A DNA stretch of 64,000 nucleotides from the NCBI RefSeq assembly GCF_001262075.1, contig NZ_CP012073.1, positions 620,001 through 684,000 on the forward strand, in the 5' to 3' direction. The position numbers and the translations under genes are program-made. Shown here piece by piece: positions 23,908 through 32,100 of the stretch. The notes beneath the pieces are model-generated. The model saw nothing but the letters and a program-made list of their open reading frames with translations, was not told the DNA's origin and searched no databases. Position 1 is the stretch's first letter. Each line of letters begins with the position of its first letter. The stretch comes from Ottowia sp. oral taxon 894. GTDB taxonomy: Bacteria > Pseudomonadota > Gammaproteobacteria > Burkholderiales > Burkholderiaceae_C.

Positions 23908-24585
23908 TCAGGCGGCTGCGCGATAGCGTTCACCCCGGAAGGTGTGGCCTGCGCTGGCTGGCTGATAGGCACGTCCCTGCGGGCGTGCCTGGCGGGTCAT
24001 GGCTTGTGGACGCGCTTGCTGCTGGCCGTTAGGCTGCATGCGTGTCGTGGCCGGGCGCTGCGGTGCTGGCGCTGCGTCCCCGGGCACGCCGGCATCGGAT
24101 TCGCTGTCGCCGGCCTCTTCAGGCATGGCTTCAGCTTCGGGCGGCGTAGCGTCGGGATCGCGTCGGTACACGCTCTCGCCGTCAACGGTGATGCTGTTGA
24201 TCAGAAGCAGGCGTCCCTTGATGAGAGACGCCATTTCCTTGCGGCCGGTCGGGCGACCGTCCTGATCGCGCTCATCACGCTCGTATACGTGGGGATAGAT
24301 GTCACCCACGCGAAACGAGACAAAGACCTTGCGTCGTGCCTCGACCGCCTCCTGCAGTTGCTCGACCATCTGGATGGCTTCGCTTCCGCTGACCCGAAGG
24401 TCGAAGTAGGTGGTGTTCGGCTCGTTGGCATCGCCGCGCAGGGCGTTGATGCTGCAGGCAAGGAAAGGTTGGCCACGGCGACCAGCTTTCTTGCTGGATT
24501 CAACCCAACGGATACGGTTTAAGTATCCCACGCCGTTGACGTGCAGGTTGAAGTGGCTGGATTGGGCTTGTGCGGAAGCGTTCAT
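23908..24585 (-). CDS. STY4534 family (DUF3577) ICE replication-associated protein
   Basis: 225 residues. The first 150 match DUF3577/STY4534, a conserved ICE protein thought to act in element replication: FNLHVNGVGYLNRIRWVESS, FLACSINALRGDANEPNTTYFD and RVSGSEAIQMVEQLQEAVEA. The tail is Ala/Gln/Arg-rich and disordered (RPATTRMQPNGQQQARPQAM). It has the fullest leader of the cluster. A conserved RNA upstream of DUF3577 genes has been described in the literature. I cannot verify that this is the same one. Confidence 0.85.
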   Translation of the reverse strand: MNASAQAQSSHFNLHVNGVGYLNRIRWVESSKKAGRRGQPFLACSINALRGDANEPNTTYFDLRVSGSEAIQMVEQLQEAVEARRKVFVSFRVGDIYPHVYERDERDQDGRPTGRKEMASLIKGRLLLINSITVDGESVYRRDPDATPPEAEAMPEEAGDSESDAGVPGDAAPAPQRPATTRMQPNGQQQARPQAMTRQARPQGRAYQPASAGHTFRGERYRAAA

Positions 24586-24770
24586 GATGGTCTCCAAGAA
24601 AGTGGACTCGGAAACCACGCAGCCCAGCACCAGCCTTGAGGCCGGGGACAGGGATGCGCGATCCCTGTCCGGGTTGCAAAGATGAAGGTACTCTGGAGCC
24701 GGCCTTGGGAGCCGGATCGTGCGCCTTTCAAGAGTTGAGGCGCCTCGTGTTGCCTTTCGGCAGATCACGA
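24586..24770 (-). promoter_or_regulatory. Shared structured leader, copy 7 (two-domain)
   Basis: Minus strand 5' domain GAGGCGCCTCAACTCTTGAA then AGGCGC, and GGCTCC/GGCCGG. 3' domain CTTCATCTTTGCAACCC, a perfect stem GGACAGGGAT-CGCGC-ATCCCTGTCC, then TTGGAGACC before the ATG at 24585. Confidence 0.68.
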
Positions 24771-24945
24771 GAGCAAAGATAGCGCAAGTCTTAAACGCCT
24801 GTCAAGCACGTTCTTCACTGCCTCCCGTTTTCAAATAATGAATGCGTGCTTGACATCATCGCCGAAACCGACGATGAATTGAGAGCAAAAATCAAGCAAT
24901 AATGCTTCATCATTACAGCGTGACACCAGCCTTACTTGGCATTTT
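24771..24945. other. AT-richer gap upstream of the accessory cluster
   Basis: About 175 bases containing GCTTGACATCAT (24846) and the repeated word AATAATG/AATGCTTCATCATT. This is probably a promoter region for the leader-STY4534 unit; on the minus strand a TTGACA-like box was not certain. No gene. Confidence 0.35.
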
Positions 24946-25386
24946 TCACTGTGCTGTTTGACATGCCGCTTTATTTTGATGGCATATGCTTGCGCGATCA
25001 GGAATCTTCATTGCATACGGTCTCGCTTTCCTTGCAATCCTTTTGCAAATCGAGCCGTGAAAGCAGAGATCGCAAGCAGTTGCCGAAACACCCCTTGTCT
25101 GAAAGACCAAATGCGAGCCCCTTGAATTAATCGGTATCCCTATAGGATTACTTTCTGGTCCTAGCGGCCAACAGTCCTCGCGAACTTTGCCCCTGATCCT
25201 CCAAGTGGAGCCAATTTCCAATATTGATGGCACTTGCCCAATCGCCACCACTAAATATCTGACCCCAGCACCCTCAAGATAAACCGCTCGTTTATTCTGA
25301 TCGAGGATTTTCGCTTGAAAAATGGCGCTCAACACATTCCGAGGGATGCCAAAAAATCGACAACTGATCTGCATAGACGGAGTCAT
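24946..25386 (-). CDS. Hypothetical protein in AT-richer cargo edge
   Basis: 146 residues. The first 95 (ISCRFFGIPRNVLSAIFQAK, RAVYLEGAGVRYLVVAIGQV, STWRIRGKVREDCW) look protein-like. The Cys/Lys-rich end looks like read-through. Codon use is less GC-biased than that of its neighbours. It resembles the tail of a larger DNA-processing protein, so it may be a gene remnant. Low confidence. Confidence 0.35.
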   Translation of the reverse strand: MTPSMQISCRFFGIPRNVLSAIFQAKILDQNKRAVYLEGAGVRYLVVAIGQVPSILEIGSTWRIRGKVREDCWPLGPESNPIGIPINSRGSHLVFQTRGVSATACDLCFHGSICKRIARKARPYAMKIPDRASICHQNKAACQTAQ

Positions 25387-25534
25387 CTCCTGCGCTCCGC
25401 CAATTCATGAAATCTGCTTGCAGTAAATGCATTTGCCCCTCAGCCAGTCCAATTTAAAACTCTTGAGGACTTATTTTCATCCATATCCATCAATTTATTT
25501 TCAATCAACAACCCGGGATAAACCCATTTCAACC

Positions 25535-25945
25535 TTAAGCCTTATTTTTTCCAAAAAATAATTTTCCTAAACTTTCCATGAAAATACGAGCCGTAAAATA
25601 TACAACCCCAGAAACAAAGGAGACCAAATGTACTACTTCTCCCCCATTCAGCCACCTCCTCAAGAGCAAAGTGGAAAAAAGCAAACCCAAGACTGAAAAA
25701 AATATACGCTTCCGGCTCACATTGTTTGATATTTCATTCATGAAGTTCCCGGACAAGGACATCATAACACACAAAAAAACCACTTCGGCAGCATATCTTT
25801 GATCAATATTCCAGAGGAATCCAAGAAATAAGCTGCCAGAGAGAATCATTGCGACAGCGAGTTCGGCAGCCGAAATGTCCCCATTTTTAAACTGATCTAT
25901 AGATGAGTAGAAAGGAACCCAATGCCTGGGATTGTATTTATTCAT
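25535..25945 (-). CDS. Small membrane protein, possible immunity partner
   Basis: 136 residues from the ATG at 25945, overlapping the stop of the transglutaminase-like gene (ATGA), so translationally coupled to it. Hydrophobic segments: ELAVAMILSGSLFLGFLW, AEVVFLCVMMSLSGNF, IFFSVLGLLFSTLLL and VVHLVSFVSGVVYF, giving four predicted membrane helices. The gene is AT-rich compared with its neighbours, a frequent property of immunity genes. The immunity role is inferred from position only. Confidence 0.65.
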   Translation of the reverse strand: MNKYNPRHWVPFYSSIDQFKNGDISAAELAVAMILSGSLFLGFLWNIDQRYAAEVVFLCVMMSLSGNFMNEISNNVSRKRIFFSVLGLLFSTLLLRRWLNGGEVVHLVSFVSGVVYFTARIFMESLGKLFFGKNKA

Positions 25946-28900
25946 GGACAGAATATCCTGTTCCCCTTTAATCCGCCAGTAACGCCCTGATGAAATGCAG
26001 AGATCAGATATCCTGCTGCAGCAAAGGAAACGGCTATCCCTACACCAGAAAAAAATAATCCCCCCAAAAAAACACCCAAAGCAAGCAAAGAAAATAGCCC
26101 TGCCATTGCTGGTCCACCACATCCCTCAGAAGTAATATTCATTATATCATAATATAATGATGTGGCAGATATGGCGAGCGACATCAATAAAAATACAGCC
26201 CCTAAAAGTCCGCCCACACCAGCCAGCAATCCAAGCACCAGGGCAGCAATAGCCGACCAACCAGGGTTGTTTTTGATCCACTCGGCCAAATCCATCCACC
26301 CGCCATTTCCCTTGCCTTCGATGATGTAGCCCCCGGCACCCGTATCCGGATCAACGACGACATACCCATACCCCGTCCAGCCATGTGAGTTGATTGGACT
26401 TTGATGTACGGTCACCTCTTTACCTGCCTGAATGGCGTTTCGGATTTCTGCTCCTGTGTCTCCCCCCACCGGGAGCTTCGGCAAAGCCATGGCCGCATTG
26501 TTCCGGTTGATCGTGTAAATCTTCTGTCCTTGGCTCTGCGCTATGGTAATGGCTTTGACAGCCGATATTCCTTCCGCACACGGTCGCAGCGCTGGATTCT
26601 TAATAATGCCGTTTTCATCGGTGTGCTTGCACTGGTTCTTGTCCACCCAGAACTGCTCCGGCACCGCATGCTCCATGGCACTGCTGTAATGCCCCCTCAT
26701 CTTGTTGTAGGCAATCCAGCGGTTCTGCGCCGCACTTTTGCCATTAGCGGTTAGCTCAGGCTTGTTGTTGATGGCTGAGCTTGGGTTGTCATCCTTGACC
26801 CAGCGCATGTGTCGCAGGTGCCCCACGTCCATGTTCAAGCCTTGGAAGGTGATGCCTGTGGTCACGATGCCGTACAGCTTGTTGGGGCGCACTTGCGCAT
26901 GGAATAGGCCGTAGCTCAAGGCTGGGGCATCGAACATCTGCGCCTGACCTGAGGCAAGGACGCCGTGGCTTTGCAGGCTGGCGAAGTAGCCCCAGATGGT
27001 GGCTGTCAGCAGGTCGCCGGTGAGCTGATCCCCCGTGACGCCTTTGAGGATGGCTGCTCGCTGGCTCTCCGGTGCTGCTTGTGCCCGCTCCAGGATGGCC
27101 TTGGTGTCTTCCATGCGTTTTTTGAGGCTGTCCAGCTGGGCTTGGCTGATGCCCTGGATGCTCAGGCCCAGCGCGGTTTGCTGCCCCGCAATGAGCTGAT
27201 CCTGCGTTTCGTCCCACTGGCTGGCACCGTATCTGGTGAAACCGCCGACAGCCACGGGCTCGCTGCCGGCGCGTAGGCCATAGCCCTCGGCCTTGACTTG
27301 GCCATCTACCAGTATCTGCGGTTTGAGGCTGATGCTGGCGGGGATGATCCGAGGCAGTTGGCTTGGATCAGTAACGTTGGCGGGGATGAGCGCTTCGATG
27401 GCTCTTTGATCCGCCGCGCTGGCCGCTACCCACGCCAGGGTGAGTTTCTTGCCGGCCAGGCTGGCGGTGGGGGCGGTGAAGCTCAGGATCGGGCTGTCGC
27501 CCCAGGCAGCGCTCCTTTGATCCATGTGGATGCTGTACTTGAATTTGGCCCGCAGGCTGTCGGGGACTTCGCTGAATTGCTGGGTGCGGGCCTTGACGGT
27601 GTAGGGCAAGGTACCGGCCAGGTAGGGCAAGGGGTCGATCTGGGCGTTGCGCTGGCCTAGCACGTCACCGACGGTGCTGTTGCCGGCGTTCTGGCTGTCG
27701 ATGTAGGTTTTGAGGCGGGCCTGGTAGGCGTTGAGCTGGCTTTGCAGGGCGGCGGTGTTGAGGTTTTGCACCCAGCCTTCGGCCTGGTTGGTCTGGGCGC
27801 CCTGTTGGGCGGCATTCAGGAGGGCGTTGGCGTCGAGCGGAACTGCGGCGGCCAGATCCATGCCGGGCTTGAAGCTGTATTGCTTGTAGCTGCCGTCCAT
27901 GGGCACCCAGGTGTCGGGCTGGCTTTGGCCGGGCACGTGCCGGGCGCCACGGCCAGGATGGTATTGGATGAGGGCTTCGACCCAGACGTGCTCGATGCGC
28001 ACGGCGCTGATCTTGCCGCCGGAGACGAGGGCGACGTTGGGGATACCGCCTTGCCCCAGCACCTGCTGGGCGGCATCAATGGTCTTGGCGCCGCCGACCC
28101 AGTTCATCATCTGCTCGGCGGGCACTTCGACGCTGCCGTAGACGTAGCGCGCCGGGATGCCAGCTGCGCGCAGCAGGGCTATGAGCAGGCTGGCAGTGTC
28201 GGTGGCGTTGCCGGCTTTCTTGTCCAGGGTGTCTTGCGCGCCTTGCACGCTGCCGTGGGTGGGCTGCCAGTAGATGTTGTCGTGCACCCACTGGTAGATG
28301 CGGTGCGGGTTCTTGCCCAGGTCGGCTGCCAGCTTCTTGATGGTAGAGGTGTGGGGAGCGTCGAGCGTGGGGGCCAAGTCATCAGCGGTTGGCGCGGTGG
28401 CGTTCTTGGGGAACGGGCGCTGGTTGGCCGTCGTTTTGTTGCTCTGAGTTGCGCTGGCTTTCTTGGGCGCGGGCAGGCGCAGCTTCTTTTGCAGCGCTTC
28501 TTCCGTGGCGGCCGGCTCGGTCTTCACCGGCTTGAGCACCTGCCAAGGCATATTGTTCAGGTTGATGGGCAGGTGCGTGGGCTTGGGCATTTCCTTGCCC
28601 AGGAAGTCGGCCAGAGCCTTGCGTTCGGCGCCGCCGCCGGTTTTGGCGGCGCGGAACAAGGTCATGAACTGCTCGTGGCGGGTGCGGAACTCTTTTTCGA
28701 TGAGCTGCTGGCGCTCGACGATGGCGGCGCTGACGCCGGCGGTTTTCCATTGGGCGCGAAGGGCGTCCCACTGGGCCTGGATGTTGTCGGCGTAGCTTTG
28801 CAGGGTGTCGGGGTTGCCCAGATCGGGCGCGGGCATGCGGGCGTTGGGGTTGATCGGCCGGCTGGCTTGGTCGTAGATGCTGCGCAGCGCATCGGCGTAG

Positions 28901-29127
28901 CTTTGCTCGTCAGTAGTGCTGGCCTTGAACGTGGCGGCTTGGCTGCGCTTGAGCTGGGCTGCGCTGACCAGCGGTGCCAAGCTGGTGTTGACGACGGCGG
29001 CTATGACGATGGCGGTAACGCCACGCAGGAAGCGCCGACCCATGCCCATGAAGGGCGGGCGGTTCACGCCGCCGTGGGTCAGCGCCATAGGGCGCGCGTC
29101 GGAGGGGGGCATGGGAAACGGCTTCAT
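25942..29127 (-). CDS. Large exported transglutaminase-like protein with C-terminal membrane helices
   Basis: 1061 residues. The N-terminal signal region is RRFLRGVTAIVIAAVVNTSL then APLVSAAQ. A transglutaminase-like core lies at about 270-410: IYQWVHDNIYW, NATDTASLLIALLRAAGIPA, RIEHVWVEALIQY and WVPMDGSYKQYSF. The His and Asp of the triad are visible, but the usual Cys position reads Thr/Asp (NATDTAS), so it may not be a cysteine enzyme. After about residue 760 comes a cargo-like region (LRHMRWVKDDNPSS, HSSAMEHAVPEQFW-type segment), and the last 120 residues have three or four membrane helices. It follows the 1549-residue gene with an ATGA overlap. Confidence 0.75.
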   Translation of the reverse strand: MKPFPMPPSDARPMALTHGGVNRPPFMGMGRRFLRGVTAIVIAAVVNTSLAPLVSAAQLKRSQAATFKASTTDEQSYADALRSIYDQASRPINPNARMPAPDLGNPDTLQSYADNIQAQWDALRAQWKTAGVSAAIVERQQLIEKEFRTRHEQFMTLFRAAKTGGGAERKALADFLGKEMPKPTHLPINLNNMPWQVLKPVKTEPAATEEALQKKLRLPAPKKASATQSNKTTANQRPFPKNATAPTADDLAPTLDAPHTSTIKKLAADLGKNPHRIYQWVHDNIYWQPTHGSVQGAQDTLDKKAGNATDTASLLIALLRAAGIPARYVYGSVEVPAEQMMNWVGGAKTIDAAQQVLGQGGIPNVALVSGGKISAVRIEHVWVEALIQYHPGRGARHVPGQSQPDTWVPMDGSYKQYSFKPGMDLAAAVPLDANALLNAAQQGAQTNQAEGWVQNLNTAALQSQLNAYQARLKTYIDSQNAGNSTVGDVLGQRNAQIDPLPYLAGTLPYTVKARTQQFSEVPDSLRAKFKYSIHMDQRSAAWGDSPILSFTAPTASLAGKKLTLAWVAASAADQRAIEALIPANVTDPSQLPRIIPASISLKPQILVDGQVKAEGYGLRAGSEPVAVGGFTRYGASQWDETQDQLIAGQQTALGLSIQGISQAQLDSLKKRMEDTKAILERAQAAPESQRAAILKGVTGDQLTGDLLTATIWGYFASLQSHGVLASGQAQMFDAPALSYGLFHAQVRPNKLYGIVTTGITFQGLNMDVGHLRHMRWVKDDNPSSAINNKPELTANGKSAAQNRWIAYNKMRGHYSSAMEHAVPEQFWVDKNQCKHTDENGIIKNPALRPCAEGISAVKAITIAQSQGQKIYTINRNNAAMALPKLPVGGDTGAEIRNAIQAGKEVTVHQSPINSHGWTGYGYVVVDPDTGAGGYIIEGKGNGGWMDLAEWIKNNPGWSAIAALVLGLLAGVGGLLGAVFLLMSLAISATSLYYDIMNITSEGCGGPAMAGLFSLLALGVFLGGLFFSGVGIAVSFAAAGYLISAFHQGVTGGLKGNRIFCP

Positions 29128-32100
29128 TGGGCATCCTCCTGGCTCGAACGCTGGCCGGTGGCCACATCTGCTCTCCTATGGTTTCTTTTGCGGGCGGCCC
29201 CAGCAGCCAGGGCAAGCATCACTGCCAGCAACGCCAGGCCGCCTGGGGAGGTGGCGGGTACTGCCGTGATTCCATCGCCCGCGCCTGCCGGGCCGTTGAC
29301 TCGGAATGTGGTGGTAGCGCTGGCCAACTCCACATCAACGTCATACGCCTTGGAAAAGGGGGGCCAGAACAAGGAGCGCGAAGCCTGCCGCTTGAGGTTG
29401 TTGCCATTGCCCAGCAACCTGGCCTTCACGGTGTAGGTGCCCCCAGGCGCATTTCGAAGCATCTGGGTCACATCTGAAGCTCGAATGGCGGTGGTGTTCA
29501 ACTGGCCCAGCGTGTGGACGTGAGTGAACACCTGTCGGCCAGCCGGGTCTTGCACATGGATCATCACGCGCGCTTCGTCAATCAAGGTATTAGCGGTAAG
29601 GTTGCGCGCAAGAGTGTTCAAGCGCACCCGATCATCAGGCTGGTATTCAGCTTTGTCGGTGGCTACCGACAAGGCACCTTTGGGCGCACCAGCGGCCCCG
29701 CTGCCCGAAATGATAGCAAACAGCGTACTGGCGGTGCCCACGATCTCGCCCCGCACGTTCAAAAGATCGGCGATCAAGGTGTAGCTGCCTGCCGGGTAGG
29801 TCGCTGTGTTCCAGGGCTCCTCATGCTGGGCACTGGCACCTGGGGCCACATTCCCGAGCGCACGGCGCGCAAAGCGAACTACCTCGGAGCCTTGCGCATC
29901 GTTGATGCGCAGCACGACTTGCAGATTGGCGTCATTTCTGCCCTGGTTGGTCACCGTGGCTTGCAGTCGGGCCGCTGTTTGAGCCGGATAGCTGGGTTGA
30001 TCGGTGGCGGCCACGATACTGGTCACCACGGGATCAGTGGAAGAGGCCCCTGTCGAGTAGTCGACACCGATGATGGTGTGGTAGCTGTCGTCGGTCGAGA
30101 AGCCGGAAATCGTCGCCAGGAAGGCCTCGTCCGCACTAATACGGCCTGGCCCGGCAGCGATGGCAATCCTGCCCGTGCTGTAGACCGTGCCAGCCACAAC
30201 GCGGAAATCCGCTGCAGCCACAGACGCGCCGTTCAGTTTCAGGCTACCCAAAGCTTTTGTGGGGATCGCGATATTAAGGAAGTTCTCGTCGTACTTCGCC
30301 AAATTGACCGGGGCTGTGAACACGTAGTCGCGCAGGGTTTGCCGGATACCAGCGATAAAGCTGAACGCTGGATCGCCAGTGCCCGCTGCCGTTCGGCCTT
30401 TCAGGTATTGCCCGACCAGAATCGGCTGGCTGGCACTGATGTGCAAGTCCCGAGCCGTCTCGATTTCATGAATTTGACCGGCGTTGAGGATGATCGGCAC
30501 CGCGCCGTTAATAGTGAGTTGCGTACCATCGGCGTGCGCCAGAATGCGCACCAGGTTACCGACGGAATCAGTTCTCGCCGTCTCTGGGACGATGTACTCA
30601 CTGGCCCAATGCTGGATGGGGGGTATTTGCGAGAACAAGTGGTCGCAGTAAGCTACCCCGCTTGGCACATTGGAGCACTGAAAGCCACCAAATACCGCCA
30701 GTGGTTTACTAGATTGCACCAGGGTCCCCGTTAGATCACTACCCGAGCCAGCGGTGTAATAAACCGACTGTCCTTTGTTCAGCGTGATGTCGAAGGCTTT
30801 GCCGGCAGCTTGGCCGCTGGTGAAAGATTTGGCTGGCGTAATGGTCGCAACAGTCCCATCCGCTACCGCCGTAAGCGACATCTGCACGTAACCAATACCA
30901 TTTCCCCAGGTCATGACACGGTGGCTCGTGCCCAGGGCTGGCACGTCCAGCAGGTAGCTCATGTCAGTCGTGAACTGCTGCCGATTCAAGAATGAGGCGC
31001 TAATAGGTTTGCTCGCATAAACCAGCATCGCCTTGTCCAGCACCGCGCCCGATGGGCTGAGGAACTGGCTGCTGGGCACCATGATCTCGGCCACGCCGCT
31101 GGCATCAATACTGAAATCATGGTTGACACGGCGATCGTTGCTGACCACCAACCCGCTGGTGCCAGGGGTTCCAAAGATGAAAAGGTAACCTACTGCGCCG
31201 CCTGAGTTGTTCGGATGTCCGACGGCGATCGTGCGCAAGGTCTGATCAACGCCCTGATTGCCGCGCTCTGGCGTGAGCAGGAGATCGAATTGCGTGCTGC
31301 CTTGTAAATCAAAGCCACGGCTGGTGCCTCGGTAGCCTGTCGCCGTCGCCGACAGGTTCCAGCGACCGGCGGTGATGCTGGCGAATTCGTAACGCCCTTG
31401 GGAATCCGCCACTGTTTCCCTGCTGTCGCTACCCGAGAACACCACCTTGGCACCCGCCACCGGACGGCGGCTTTGTGCGTCCAGCACCGTCCCGTAAACC
31501 CTTTGGCTGCCAACTACCGCCGGCTTGAGTTCGATCGGAATTTCGTAGCGCTGGCCGGCTTGCAGATCGACTGAGAACGCCACCGCGTCGTAGCCTAGCG
31601 CTGTCACCCGGAACTGCGTGGTGCCAGCATTCACCCCCGTAACCTGTGCCTCTCCGGATGCACTGGTTTGAACCTTGTGGGGGTTGCTTCCGCTCAAGGT
31701 GATCTGTGCGCCCTGAATGGGTTGACGTGTGGCCTCGTTACTGACCCGCAGCAGCAACTCAATGGGTTGACCCGGGCGAGCCACCGCTTTCAGTGGGACG
31801 TCAAATTGATGCTTGGCTCCTGCCGTCAACGCGATGGTCTGTGCGTGGCTTTGATAGCCGGGTTTTTCGATCAGAATCTCCCGGCTTCCGGCCAAACCGG
31901 AACTGGCGCTGACGGCATAGCGGCCCCGCGCATCGGTCAGAGCTTGAAGTCCAGTACTCTGAACACGGACGGTCGCGCCCGATAGCGGCAATGCCGTATC
32001 GGCATCCGTCACCACTCCTTCGAGAACTGTTTGATTCGGGGGCAACGCCGAAGCCGCAGCCAGCGTGATGGGCAGAATCACGTTCTGGCGACCCTGAACG

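Noticed and set aside
27742-29436. Long plus-strand frame opposite the transglutaminase-like gene
   Set aside because: Antisense to a gene with a signal peptide and recognisable domains; low-complexity Gly/Val content.
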